This document shows, in pieces, positions 42,097-50,412 of a stretch of DNA of 64,000 nucleotides. Made by a program: the position numbers and the translations under genes. This stretch comes from Cellulomonas palmilytica (GTDB lineage Bacteria; Actinomycetota; Actinomycetes; Actinomycetales; Cellulomonadaceae), in assembly GCF_021590045.1 (NCBI RefSeq), contig NZ_CP062221.1:434001-498000 (forward strand), written 5' to 3'. Under the pieces are notes generated by a model, which had not been told where the DNA came from, ran no database searches, and worked only from the letters and a program-made list of their open reading frames with translations. Positions within the stretch are counted from its first letter, which is position 1, and the number at the start of each line of letters is the position of its first letter.

Positions 42097-42774
42097 ATGG
42101 GTGGGGTGATGGGGCGGGTCGTCGGGGTCGTGCTGGAGGCCCGGGCGTCGGCCGGCGGGCGGCCGGTGCGGGTGGGGGTGGACGGGGTCGACGGGGCCGG
42201 GAAGACCTGGTTCGCCGATGCGCTCGCCGACGCGCTGCGCGCCGCGGGCGTCACCGTGGTGCGGGTGTCGGTCGACGGGTTCCACCGGCCCGCGCGCGAG
42301 CGGTACCGGCGAGGGCGGACCTCCCCGGAAGGGTTCTTCCTCGACTCGTACGACTACGCCGCGCTGCGCCGCGAGGTGCTGGAGCCGCTCGGCCCGGGCG
42401 GCGACCGGCGGTACCGCACCGCGGTGTTCGACCACCGGTCCGACGAGCCCGTCGACGCACCGCAGCGCACCGCGCCGGACGACGCGGTGCTCGTCGTCGA
42501 CGGGATCTTCCTGCACCGCGACGAGCTCGCCGACCAGTGGGACGTGTCGCTGTTCCTCGACGTGCCGTTCGAGGAGACGTTCCGCCGCATGGCGGTGCGC
42601 GACGGCTGCCCGCCGGACCCCGACGACGCCCGCAACCGCCGCTACGTCGACGGGCAGCGGCTGTACCTGGGCTCGTGCACGCCGGCGCGGCGCGCGACGC
42701 TCGTCGTCGACAACAGCGACCCCGCCGCGCCCGTGCTCCGCACGCCCCTGCCCCGGACGGACCCCGCGCCGTAG
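42097..42774 (+). CDS. uridine kinase-like P-loop protein
   Basis: A 225-residue cytoplasmic kinase of the uridine/phosphoribulokinase type. P-loop GVDGVDGAGKTWFADAL, then VVRVSVDGFHRPARERYRRG (catalytic Asp and base-binding DGFH), FLDSYDYAALRREVL and VLVVDGIFLHRDEL. Shorter than true Udk and lacking its C-terminal part, as in many actinobacterial uridine-kinase-like proteins; the nucleoside substrate is uncertain. Its TAG stop is also the first half of the next gene's -10 hexamer. Confidence 0.85.
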   Translation: MGGVMGRVVGVVLEARASAGGRPVRVGVDGVDGAGKTWFADALADALRAAGVTVVRVSVDGFHRPARERYRRGRTSPEGFFLDSYDYAALRREVLEPLGPGGDRRYRTAVFDHRSDEPVDAPQRTAPDDAVLVVDGIFLHRDELADQWDVSLFLDVPFEETFRRMAVRDGCPPDPDDARNRRYVDGQRLYLGSCTPARRATLVVDNSDPAAPVLRTPLPRTDPAP

Positions 42775-42777
42775 CCT
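42772..42777 (+). promoter_or_regulatory. -10 hexamer TAGCCT overlapping the upstream stop codon
   Basis: TAGCCT lies 6 nt before the GTG at 42784. Its TAG is the stop codon of the kinase gene. Confidence 0.5.
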
Positions 42778-42783
42778 GGACGG

Positions 42784-43836
42784 GTGGACGCGACGGCGGG
42801 GTCCACCCAGGACGAGCAGGGCCGGCAGGGGCAGCAGGGCGCGCACGACGAGGGGCCGCGCCCGGTCCTCCAGCGCGCTCGCGGCGCCGCGTTGCTGATC
42901 GCCGTCCTGCTGGTGCCGACGCTCGCCGCAGGCGCGCTGGTCGGCGGGGTCGGTGGGCTCGGCGCGGCCGCGGCGGGCGCGATCTACGGCCTGATCCTCG
43001 CGCTGCGGGCGGGCTGGCGGACCGCGCTCGCGCTGGTGCCGGTGCTCGCGCTCGCGACCGTGGGGACGGTGCTCGCGCACGGCTCGCCGTGGTGGGTCGC
43101 GTGGCTCGGGGTGCTGGGGCTGGCGACCGGCCTCGCGGCCCGCGCGGGCCTCATGGGCCCGGTCGCGCTGGTGTGCGCGGGGGCGGCGAGCGTGCAGCCG
43201 GGCTCCGGGTCACGGTTCGTCGTGGTGCTGTGCGCGGTGGCCGCGAGCGTGTACGCGGCGCTCGTCGCGCGGCGCGTGGGCGTGCCGCCGAGCCGCTCCG
43301 CCCGGCGCGTACCGACCCGGGACGCCCTGAGCCTCGGGCTCGTGGCGGGGCTGGGGTCCGCCGCGGCGGCGTGGCTCGCGGACACGTGGGACGCGCCGCA
43401 CGCGTACTGGCTGCCCGTGACCGTGTTCCTGCTGCTCGTGCCGCAGAAGGGGTCGCTCGGGGCGGCCGTGCTGGCGCGGGCCGCGGGGACGGTCCTCGGT
43501 ATCGTCGTCGGGGTGCTCGCCCCGCTCGGCGACCTGCCGCCGGTGCTGCACGCGGTGGCGCTCGTCGTGCTGCTCGTCGCGACGCTCACGTGGACGTCGC
43601 CGCTGTGGCTCAACACCGCGCTCGCGACCGTCGTGCTCATGCGCGTGCTCGACCCGGCGGGGCGCGGGTGGGCGGTCGGCTCGGAGCGCCTCGTGGCGGT
43701 CGTCGGGGCGGTCGTCGTGGTGCTCGTCGGCGCGCTGGCGTTGCGCCTGGTGCCGCGCGCGCCGGCAGCGACCGGCCCACCCGCGCTCACGGACGACGAC
43801 GACGCCGACCGGCCCGCGGGACCGTCGGCGGTGTGA
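42784..43836 (+). CDS. FUSC family membrane protein
   Basis: A 350-residue integral membrane protein with two sets of about five to six hydrophobic helices. The second half, AYWLPVTVFLLLVPQKGSLGAAVLARAAGTVLGIVVGVL (in two blocks), is the fusaric-acid-resistance/YccS-type (FUSC) signature. The N-terminus is acidic and Gln-rich, the C-terminus ends in an Asp run (DDDDAD). FUSC proteins are thought to export aromatic acids, but that is not shown for this one. GTG start fixed by TAGCCT 6 nt upstream. Confidence 0.8.
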   Translation: MDATAGSTQDEQGRQGQQGAHDEGPRPVLQRARGAALLIAVLLVPTLAAGALVGGVGGLGAAAAGAIYGLILALRAGWRTALALVPVLALATVGTVLAHGSPWWVAWLGVLGLATGLAARAGLMGPVALVCAGAASVQPGSGSRFVVVLCAVAASVYAALVARRVGVPPSRSARRVPTRDALSLGLVAGLGSAAAAWLADTWDAPHAYWLPVTVFLLLVPQKGSLGAAVLARAAGTVLGIVVGVLAPLGDLPPVLHAVALVVLLVATLTWTSPLWLNTALATVVLMRVLDPAGRGWAVGSERLVAVVGAVVVVLVGALALRLVPRAPAATGPPALTDDDDADRPAGPSAV

Positions 43837-43845
43837 GCTCGAGGC

Positions 43846-44061
43846 TCAGGCGACGAGCGCGCCCAGCAGCGCCGAGACGCCGACCCCCACCAGCACCCAC
43901 GCGACCATGCTTCCGACGAGGTACCCGACGAACGCCAGACGGCGGGCGGCGGAGCCCTCGAAGCGCGGGGCGGGCGCCCAGCGGACGGTCTCGACGAACC
44001 GGCGCACGCGCACGGAGAACGCGACGGACGGACGGGCTGCGGACAGGCTGACGGCGGACAC
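43846..44061 (-). CDS. small membrane protein of unknown function (71 aa)
   Basis: GTG at 44061 behind GAGGAG at 6-nt spacing. The 71-residue product has a basic amphipathic first half (SVRVRRFVETVRWAPAPRFEG) and a single hydrophobic helix (about 47-71) ending LLGALVA. It converges with the FUSC gene (9 nt between stops) and diverges from the MFS gene. Not recognised. Confidence 0.65.
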   Translation of the reverse strand: MSAVSLSAARPSVAFSVRVRRFVETVRWAPAPRFEGSAARRLAFVGYLVGSMVAWVLVGVGVSALLGALVA

Positions 44062-44173
44062 GACGGACTCCTCGTGGGAACTTCGACCAAAGGGGCGCCG
44101 GGGTCTCCGGCTCTCGTGATCGTCCCACCGGGGGTGCGGGTCGACCAGGGCCTTGAGTCCTCCGGGCGACAGG

Positions 44174-44179
44174 TATCGT
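44174..44179 (+). promoter_or_regulatory. -10 hexamer TATCGT of the MFS gene
   Basis: TATCGT lies 6 nt before the GTG at 44186. Leaderless. Confidence 0.5.
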
Positions 44180-44185
44180 CGCACG

Positions 44186-45469
44186 GTGCTGCGCAAGACC
44201 CTCGACCGGACGGTCGAGCTGTTCACCCCTTCGAGGCTCGGTACACCCTTCCGGTGGGTGCTGGCGTCGTCGTGGACGACGAACCTGGCCGACGGCATCG
44301 TGCTCGCGGCCGGTCCGCTGCTGGTCGCGTCGCGGACGGACGACGCGTTCCTGGTGGCGCTCGCGGCGACCGTGCAGTGGCTGCCGCCGCTGCTGTTCTC
44401 GCTGTGGGCGGGAGTGCTGACGGACCGGCTCGACCGGCGGCGGCTGATCCTGACGGTGGACGTGCTGCGCGCGGTCGTCGTCGGCGGTCTGGCCGTGGCG
44501 GTCGCGCTGGACGCGGCGCCGATCGTGCTGGTGCTGGCAGCGCTGTTCGTGCTCGGGACGACGGAGACGTTCGCGGACAACGCGTCGAGCACGCTCGTGC
44601 CGATGCTGGTGCACCGCGACGACATCCCTGCTGCGAACCAGCGCATCCAGACCGGCATGATCACGGTCAACCAGATGGCGGCGCCGCCGATCGGCGCGGC
44701 GCTGTTCGCCGCGGCGCAGGCGGTGCCGTTCGCGATGTACGGCGTGCTGGTGCTCGCGGGTGCGCTGCTGATCTCGCGCGTACGCCTGCCTCCGCACGGG
44801 CGGCAGCGGCACGAGCGCTCGCACGTGCGCGCGGACATCGCCGAGGGCGTGCGGTGGGTGCGGCACCACGCGGCGGTGCGCACGCTGATCCTCACGGTGC
44901 TGATCTTCAACGTGACGTACGGCGCGGCGTGGTCGGTGCTGGTGCTGTACGCGCGGGAGCAGCTGGGGCTCGGGGCGGTCGGGTTCGGGCTCATCACGAC
45001 GGTGCAGGCGGTCGGCGGGATCATCGCGACGAGCGCGTACGGCTGGATCACGCGGCACGTGACGCTCGCGGACCTCATGCGGATCGGTCTGGTCATCGAG
45101 ACGCTCACGCACCTGGCGCTCGCGCTCACGACGACCGCGTGGGTGGGTCTGGCGGTGTTCTTCGTGTTCGGGGCGCACGCGTTCGTGTGGTCGACGACGG
45201 CCGTCTCGGTGCGGCAGCGCGCGGTGCCGACCGGGCTGCAGGGCCGTGTGCAGGCCGTCAACGTCATGGGCATCTTCGGCGGGCTCGTCGTCGGCTCGGG
45301 GATCGGCGGTCTCCTCGCGCGGCACTGGGGCGTGACGGCGCCGTTCTGGTTCGCGTTCGTCGGGTCGGCGGTGTTCGTCGTCGTGATCTGGCGTCAGCTG
45401 CGGCACGTGGCGCACACCGACGAGCAGCCCGCACCCGCTGACGAGCAGCCCGCGCCGGACCTGACGTAA
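44186..45469 (+). CDS. major facilitator superfamily transporter (MFS_3 / enterobactin exporter type)
   Basis: A 427-residue membrane transporter with about 12 helices. It opens PFRWVLASSWTTNLADGIVL and the loop after helix 2 has LWAGVLTDRLDRRRLIL, the MFS signature. ETFADNASSTLVPMLVHRDDIPAANQRIQ is characteristic of the MFS_3 group, whose members export siderophores or drugs. The cargo here is unknown. The C-terminus repeats DEQPAP twice. GTG 44186 is chosen for TATCGT 6 nt before it over an upstream frame start. Confidence 0.85.
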   Translation: MLRKTLDRTVELFTPSRLGTPFRWVLASSWTTNLADGIVLAAGPLLVASRTDDAFLVALAATVQWLPPLLFSLWAGVLTDRLDRRRLILTVDVLRAVVVGGLAVAVALDAAPIVLVLAALFVLGTTETFADNASSTLVPMLVHRDDIPAANQRIQTGMITVNQMAAPPIGAALFAAAQAVPFAMYGVLVLAGALLISRVRLPPHGRQRHERSHVRADIAEGVRWVRHHAAVRTLILTVLIFNVTYGAAWSVLVLYAREQLGLGAVGFGLITTVQAVGGIIATSAYGWITRHVTLADLMRIGLVIETLTHLALALTTTAWVGLAVFFVFGAHAFVWSTTAVSVRQRAVPTGLQGRVQAVNVMGIFGGLVVGSGIGGLLARHWGVTAPFWFAFVGSAVFVVVIWRQLRHVAHTDEQPAPADEQPAPDLT

Positions 45470-45498
45470 CCCTGGGCCCCGCCGGGACACTTCCTGGT

Positions 45499-46068
45499 GT
45501 GAGCACAGACCAGCCGAGCGACGCGCAGCGGTTCTCCGACCTGTGGGACCGCTACGCCCCCCGCATCCAGGCGTACGCGCTGCGCCACGTCGACCGTGAC
45601 GAGGCGCCCGAGATCGTCGCCGAGACGTTCCTGGTCGCCTGGCGGCGACTGGCCGACGTCCCGGGCGAGCCGCTCCCGTGGCTCCTCGTCGTCGCCCGCA
45701 ACACCGTCGCGTCCCACCGCCGTTCGCGCCACCGCGCTCGCGTGCTGTCCGACGAGCTCGCTCGTCTGCACGCCGTCGTGGCCCCCGCCCCGTCCTCCGC
45801 GGACGAGGTCGTCTCCGAACGTGACGCGTTGCTGCGGGCCCTGGCGGCCCTGACCCCGGTCGAGCGGGAGGCGCTCCTGCTCGTCGCGTGGGACGGGCTG
45901 TCCCCCGGGCAGGCGGCCCGCGTGGCCGGCTGCTCGGTGTCCGCGTTCAAGGTGCGCCTGCACCGCGCCCGGCGCCGCCTCGACGGCTCGCTGGCCGCGG
46001 ACGACCCGGCGAGCCCGCCGGCGGCGCGCACCGACCTGACTCTCGTCTCTCCGGAAGGACGATCATGA
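45499..46068 (+). CDS. ECF-type RNA polymerase sigma factor
   Basis: A 189-residue sigma factor of the extracytoplasmic function class. Region 2: FSDLWDRYAPRIQAYALRHV and ETFLVAWRRLADVP. Region 4: LAALTPVEREALLLVAWDGL, SPGQAARVAGCSVSAFKVRLHRARRRL (DNA-reading helix). It directs transcription of a small regulon, probably including itself. GTG at 45499. The stop overlaps the next gene (ATGA), whose product is the likely membrane-bound inhibitor. Confidence 0.92.
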   Translation: MSTDQPSDAQRFSDLWDRYAPRIQAYALRHVDRDEAPEIVAETFLVAWRRLADVPGEPLPWLLVVARNTVASHRRSRHRARVLSDELARLHAVVAPAPSSADEVVSERDALLRALAALTPVEREALLLVAWDGLSPGQAARVAGCSVSAFKVRLHRARRRLDGSLAADDPASPPAARTDLTLVSPEGRS

Positions 46069-47009
46069 CGACCAGATCCCGACCTTCGGACCGGCTCACG
46101 GAGCTGCGTCCGCCCGATCTCGTGGACCCGGCGGGCCTGTCCGCGGCGCAGGACCTGGTGACGGCCCGCATCGCCGCCGACGAGGTCCCCGACCTGCGGG
46201 ACCGTCTCCCGCGCCGCCGTTCGACCGCCGCGCGCGTGGGGCTCGTGGGTGCCGCGGCCGCCGCCGTGGCCGCGGTGACGCTCGTGCTGCCGAACCCGTC
46301 GGACACGCCGGCGTTCGCGGGCTGGACCGCGGTGCCCGCGTCGGTGACGGCCGACGAGCTCGAGGCCGCGGGCGAGAAGTGCCTCGCGCTGCGCACCGGC
46401 GCCGCGGCGGAGGTGCCCGCCGACCAGCGCGACGGGCTCGACAACCTGCAGGACGCCCAGCCGGTGATCGCGGACCGTCGCGGGTCGACGACGTTCACGG
46501 TGCTGCGCTCCGACGCGGGCCTGCAGTCGTGCCTGATCGGGCCGAGCGTGGCGACGTCGTTCGTGGTGTCGGGCGCAGGGGGCTCGGCGTCGACGGGCCG
46601 CGGCACGAGCGGGGCCGAGCCGGAGGGCGAGTACACGAGCATCGGCATCGTCGGCGACGACACGCCTCCGGGTGCGGACGGCGCGTCGTTCGTGTCGGGC
46701 GGCGTGGAGAACGCGACGTCCGACGAGCCGTGGGGCTTCGGGCTGGGTCGTGTGGGGGCGGACGTGGCGTCGGTCGAGCTGGAGCTGACCGACGGCTCGA
46801 CGGTCGAGGCGACCGTCGAGGACGGCACCTGGGCGGCGTGGTGGCCGTCGACCGCGTCGGTCGCCGAGGTCCGTCCGACGCTCGCGGACGGGTCCGCGGG
46901 GACGTCGCCGCAGATCGACGTGTTCGACGTCGACGCGGTGCTCGAGGGCGCGGTCACGGGCGAGCCGGGCGGCACCGAGGACGTCGGGACGTCGGTCGCG
47001 GAGGACTGA
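46065..47009 (+). CDS. membrane protein co-expressed with the ECF sigma factor (putative anti-sigma)
   Basis: A 314-residue protein with a cytoplasmic part of about 55 residues (RLTELRPPDLVDPAGLSAAQDLV), one membrane helix (VGLVGAAAAAVAAVTLVLP, about 57-77) and an extracytoplasmic domain with two cysteines (CLALRTG, LQSCLIG). This topology and the ATGA overlap with the sigma gene suggest an anti-sigma factor, but the ZAS zinc motif is absent. So the inhibitory role is inferred from position alone. ATG behind GGAAGGA. Confidence 0.7.
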   Translation: MTTRSRPSDRLTELRPPDLVDPAGLSAAQDLVTARIAADEVPDLRDRLPRRRSTAARVGLVGAAAAAVAAVTLVLPNPSDTPAFAGWTAVPASVTADELEAAGEKCLALRTGAAAEVPADQRDGLDNLQDAQPVIADRRGSTTFTVLRSDAGLQSCLIGPSVATSFVVSGAGGSASTGRGTSGAEPEGEYTSIGIVGDDTPPGADGASFVSGGVENATSDEPWGFGLGRVGADVASVELELTDGSTVEATVEDGTWAAWWPSTASVAEVRPTLADGSAGTSPQIDVFDVDAVLEGAVTGEPGGTEDVGTSVAED

Positions 47010-47051
47010 CCCCGCAAGACTGACCCCGCACGACGACCGCGGGGACGACGA

Positions 47052-47094
47052 CCGCCGGACCGGGTGCCGCACGACGCGGCGCCCGGCCCGGCGG
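47052..47094. terminator. 19-bp hairpin between convergent genes
   Basis: Positions 47052-47070 pair with 47076-47094 (5-nt loop) with one mismatch and one G-T pair. It serves the sigma/anti-sigma operon and mntH, which converge here. Confidence 0.75.
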
Positions 47095-47098
47095 CGCG

Positions 47099-48355
47099 TC
47101 AGGACCCGACGAGCAGCACGAGCAGCGTCGCGTTGAGCACGACGACGAGCGCGACGACGAGCACGAGCACGACGTGCAGCCCGGTGCGCGTGCGCGCCTC
47201 GCCCATGACGTCGCGGCTGCGCGTGAACCGCACGAGCGGGATCACGGCGAACGGGATGCCGAAGCTCAGGACGACCTGGGAGACGACGAGCGTCCAGGTG
47301 GGGTCGGCGCCCAGCGCGAGCAGCAGCACGGCGGGGATGATCGTCGCGACGCGCCGCACGAGCATCGGGATCCGCCGGTGCAGCAGCCCGGCCATGATCG
47401 TCGCGCCCGCGTAGGCGCCGACGGACGTGGACGCGAGCCCGGAGGCGAGCAGCCCGACGGCGAACGCGAGCCCGACGACGGGCCCGAGCGCTGTGGTGAT
47501 CGCGGCGTGCGCGCCCTCGATGGTGTCGGTGCCGGGCTCACCGCGCAGCCCGGCGGCCGCGAGCAGCAGCAGGCCGATGTTGACGACGCCCGCGACGACG
47601 AGCGCGATGCCGACATCCCAGCGTGTCGCGCGCAGCAGGCGGTCGCGCCACGGCCCGGGTTCGGCGTGCCCGTGCCGGTCGCGCGCGAGCGCGGAGTGCA
47701 CGTAGATCGCGTGCGGCATGACGGTCGCGCCGAGCATGGACGCGGCGAGCAGCACGGAGTCGGTGCCCTCGAACCTCGGGACGAGGCCGGAGAGCATGCC
47801 GCGCGCGTCGGGCGGGGAGACGACGAGCCCCGCGAGGAACCCGAGGGTGATGACGGCGAGCAGCGCGACGACGACGTGCTCGAACCGTCGCTGCCCGTAG
47901 CGGTCCTGCGTGGCGAGCAGCGCGAGCGACACGGCGCCGACGATCACGCCGCCGAGCCACAGCGGCAGCCCGAACAGCAGGTGCAGCGCGATGGCCCCGC
48001 CGACGACCTCGGCGACGTCGGTGGCAGCGGCGACGAGCTCGGCCTGCCCCCAGAACGCGAGCCGCGGCCCGCGGCGCAGGCGGGCACCGAGCACGTCGGG
48101 CAGCGACTGCCCGGTGACGAGTCCGAGCTTGGCCGACTGGTACTGCACCAGGACGGCCATGGCGTTGGCGGCGACGAGCACCCACAGCAGCAGGTACCCG
48201 TACCGCGCGCCGGCGGTGAGGTTCGCGGCGACGTTCCCCGGGTCGACGTACGCGATGGCCGCGACGAACGCGGGGCCGAGCAGCAGCGCGCCGCGTCGGC
48301 GCGGCACGGGGTGCCGCTCGCGGGGGCTGCGCACGACGACGGGCGCCTCGGCCAT
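47099..48355 (-). CDS. mntH: Nramp-type manganese/divalent metal transporter MntH
   Basis: A 418-residue proton-coupled Mn2+ importer with 11 helices. Helix 1 DPGNVAANLTAGARYGYLLLW contains the metal-binding Asp-Pro-Gly-Asn, and helix 6 MLGATVMPHAIYVHSALARDR has the Met-Pro-His. Helix 2-3 ANAMAVLVQYQSAKLGLVTG is the family consensus. ATG at 48355 behind GAGGAG. Its promoter carries a perfect inverted repeat, the probable target of an MntR/DtxR-type repressor. The regulator gene is not in the window. Confidence 0.95.
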   Translation of the reverse strand: MAEAPVVVRSPRERHPVPRRRGALLLGPAFVAAIAYVDPGNVAANLTAGARYGYLLLWVLVAANAMAVLVQYQSAKLGLVTGQSLPDVLGARLRRGPRLAFWGQAELVAAATDVAEVVGGAIALHLLFGLPLWLGGVIVGAVSLALLATQDRYGQRRFEHVVVALLAVITLGFLAGLVVSPPDARGMLSGLVPRFEGTDSVLLAASMLGATVMPHAIYVHSALARDRHGHAEPGPWRDRLLRATRWDVGIALVVAGVVNIGLLLLAAAGLRGEPGTDTIEGAHAAITTALGPVVGLAFAVGLLASGLASTSVGAYAGATIMAGLLHRRIPMLVRRVATIIPAVLLLALGADPTWTLVVSQVVLSFGIPFAVIPLVRFTRSRDVMGEARTRTGLHVVLVLVVALVVVLNATLLVLLVGS

Positions 48356-48374
48356 CCGGTTCTCCTCGACCTGA

Positions 48375-48395
48375 AGTTCGGTGATCCGAACTCTA
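48375..48395 (-). promoter_or_regulatory. mntH: mntH promoter with operator AGTTCGG-N4-CCGAACT
   Basis: A perfect 7-bp inverted repeat with 4-nt spacer (48375-48392). It overlaps the -10 hexamer TAGAGT (48390-48395, minus strand), so the transcription start lies inside it. Placement fits a metal-dependent repressor. Confidence 0.7.
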
Positions 48396-48413
48396 GGCCG
48401 CCCCGGGCCGGAT

Positions 48414-48478
48414 CCGCACCCGGGGACCGCACCCGGGGACCGCACCCCGGGACCACGCCCCGGGACCGCAAACCGGGA
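48414..48478. repeat. five tandem 13-bp repeats
   Basis: Units CCGCACCCGGGGA, CCGCACCCGGGGA, CCGCACCCCGGGA, CCACGCCCCGGGA and CCGCAAACCGGGA follow each other without gaps. They lie between the end of the YgjV-like gene and the mntH promoter. Confidence 0.8.
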
Positions 48479-48487
48479 CGCCCCGCG

Positions 48488-49138
48488 TCACGCCGCGACG
48501 ACCGCCCGCGTCCATGTCCCGTCGTCCGCGGGCGCGAACCCCACCCTCCGGAAGTAGTCCTGGTTCGTCGCGACCGGCTCCACCACGAGCCGGTCGAACC
48601 CGCGCTCGGTGAACACCCCGCTGCGCCGGTACACGAACTCCCCGGGCGTGAAGTCCCGGAACCGCGGCGTCACGTAGTCGAGCAGCACGCGCGCCGTGCG
48701 CTCCCCCTCGTCGCGCAGCTGCACCACGCCCACCGTCTCGTCGCCGCGCACGACGAGGAACGCGGACGTCGTCCCCGTCCCCGTCGGTCCCGCGGCGCTC
48801 GTCGGCCGCTCCACGGGCGTCGGCGCGAACCGCGCGATGTCGGCGGCGTGCACGTCGAGCACGCGCGCCAGGTACGCGTCGTCCGGCGCGACCTCGACGA
48901 CCTCGTACGCCGCCTCGTCGTGCCGCTCGCGCAGCAGCCGCCACAGCCAGTACACGTCGATGACGGCGATCGCACCGTTCATGGCCGCGAACGGCCACAC
49001 GTCGATCACGACGTTGTAGACGGTCGCGATCGCCGCGCCCGCCAGATTCAGCACCCGGAAGCGCAGCACGCGTGCCTGCATCAGCGACACGACGACGAGC
49101 ACCGAGCCGATCCACCCGACGACCTCGAGCCAGTTCAT
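48488..49138 (-). CDS. YgjV family inner-membrane protein with C-terminal GNAT-like domain
   Basis: A 216-residue protein. Residues 1-75 hold three hydrophobic helices of the YgjV type (MNWLEVVGWIGSVLVVVSLM, LNLAGAAIATVYNVVIDVWPF, NGAIAVIDVYWLWRLL). Residues about 80-216 are a cytosolic acetyltransferase-like domain (FLVVRGDETVGVVQLRD, LDYVTPRFRDFTPGEF, GFDRLVVEPVATNQDYFRRVGF). I know this two-part architecture from other bacteria, so it is not a local fusion. Function unknown. Leaderless ATG with TACCCT 6 nt upstream. Confidence 0.8.
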   Translation of the reverse strand: MNWLEVVGWIGSVLVVVSLMQARVLRFRVLNLAGAAIATVYNVVIDVWPFAAMNGAIAVIDVYWLWRLLRERHDEAAYEVVEVAPDDAYLARVLDVHAADIARFAPTPVERPTSAAGPTGTGTTSAFLVVRGDETVGVVQLRDEGERTARVLLDYVTPRFRDFTPGEFVYRRSGVFTERGFDRLVVEPVATNQDYFRRVGFAPADDGTWTRAVVAA

Positions 49139-49144
49139 GCCCCG

Positions 49145-49150
49145 AGGGTA
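49145..49150 (-). promoter_or_regulatory. -10 hexamer TACCCT of the YgjV-like gene
   Basis: TACCCT lies 6 nt before the ATG at 49138. Leaderless. Confidence 0.45.
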
Positions 49151-49201
49151 GGCACCGAATTCCGGTGGCGCCGGGGACCTTCGCGCGCGCACCCTGTCCA
49201 C

Positions 49202-50311
49202 ATGGTGAGCATCCGGGAGGTACCGGTCACGGCCTCGGCGACGGAGCCGGGGGCCGCGCTGCTGCGCGGGTACACGGAGGCGGTCAACGAGGTCAACCGC
49301 GACGTGTGGGGCAACGACGACTACGCGCGCACGGCCGCCGAGCTGCTCGAGTCGTCGCGCCCGCAGCCGTACGAGACGACGATCCGGCTGGTCGCCGTCG
49401 CCGACGACGCGCCCCCGGACGACGAGGTGCGGCCCGAGCACGTGCTCGGCACCGGCCTGCTCTTCCTCCCGTTGCAGGAGAACACGGCCTGGGCGTACGT
49501 CGGCGTGGTGGTGCGACCCGCCCACCGGCGCGAGGGCATCGGCGGCGCCCTGTACGACGAGGTGCTGCGGCTCGCCCGCGCGCACGGCCGCACCACGCTC
49601 ATGGCCGAGACCGACCACCGCGCCGAGCCGCCCGAGGGCCCGACGGCCCGCTCGGCGACCACCGGCTCCGGACGTGTGCCCGTCGACGACGCCGGCGTAC
49701 GGTTCCTCGCCGCGCGCGGCTGGGCGCTCGAGCAGGTCGCGCGCCGCTCGGTCCTCGAGCTGCCCGTCGACCCCGACGCGCTCGAGTCGTTCCGCGCCGA
49801 CGCCGCGCGGGCCGCCGGCGACGCGTACCGCGTCGTCACGTGGGACGAGCACGTGCCCGACGAGCTCGTCGACCAGGCCGCGGCGCTCTACACGGAGATG
49901 AGCGTCGCCCCGCCGCTCGGCGGGCTCGACTACGAGCAGGACGTGTGGGACGCGAAGCGTGTGCGCACCCTCGAGGACACGCACGACGCGCGGGGCATCC
50001 GCTCGTGGACGGTGGCTGTGCAGCACGTCGCGACCGGCCGGCTCGCCGGATACACGACGCTCGAGGAGATCCCCCCGGTACGCGACCTCGTGCACCAGGA
50101 GGACACGCTCGTCGCCGAAGGACACCGCGGCCACCGGCTGGGGATGCTGCTCAAGGCGGTCAACCTCCAGCGGCTCGCCGAGGTCCGCCCGCAGGCGCGG
50201 CGCATCGACACGTGGAACGCCGAGGAGAACGACCACATGCTCGCGATCAACATCGCCCTCGGGTTCCGCCCCGCGGGCTGCGCGGGCGAGTGGCAGCTCA
50301 AGATCGCCTGA
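49202..50311 (+). CDS. double-GNAT acetyltransferase
   Basis: A 369-residue protein with two GNAT domains in tandem, the MshD-like arrangement. The first has the acetyl-CoA loop RPAHRREGIGGALYDEVLRL (about 101-120). The second has VAEGHRGHRLGMLLKAVNLQRL (from about 300 on) and the end DTWNAEENDHMLAINIALGFRP with the conserved Asn. Usually only one half binds acetyl-CoA productively. It is not assigned as MshD itself, because the length and motifs match the broader family equally well. ATG at 49202, CACCCT 6 nt before. Confidence 0.82.
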   Translation: MVSIREVPVTASATEPGAALLRGYTEAVNEVNRDVWGNDDYARTAAELLESSRPQPYETTIRLVAVADDAPPDDEVRPEHVLGTGLLFLPLQENTAWAYVGVVVRPAHRREGIGGALYDEVLRLARAHGRTTLMAETDHRAEPPEGPTARSATTGSGRVPVDDAGVRFLAARGWALEQVARRSVLELPVDPDALESFRADAARAAGDAYRVVTWDEHVPDELVDQAAALYTEMSVAPPLGGLDYEQDVWDAKRVRTLEDTHDARGIRSWTVAVQHVATGRLAGYTTLEEIPPVRDLVHQEDTLVAEGHRGHRLGMLLKAVNLQRLAEVRPQARRIDTWNAEENDHMLAINIALGFRPAGCAGEWQLKIA

Positions 50312-50355
50312 CCACCGGGCAGTGCCCCGGGTGAGCCGCGACGAGCCGGGGACGT

Positions 50356-50394
50356 CGAACGGCCGGCGACGCGAGATGCGTCACCGGCCGTTCG
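50356..50394. terminator. hairpin terminator between convergent genes
   Basis: CGAACGGCCGG..GACGC pairs with GCGTC..CCGGCCGTTCG (50356-50372 with 50378-50394, one mismatch, 5-nt loop), between the GNAT gene and the padR-like gene. Confidence 0.8.
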
Positions 50395-50412
50395 TGCGTC
50401 CCGAGCCGCGTG

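Noticed and set aside
48414..48478. Possible CRISPR-like array
   Set aside because: The 13-bp units are contiguous, without spacers, and no cas gene is present.
49139..50300. Minus-strand frame of several hundred codons opposite the double-GNAT gene
   Set aside because: Its composition is that of an antisense shadow; the YgjV-like protein starts at 49138 with its own -10.
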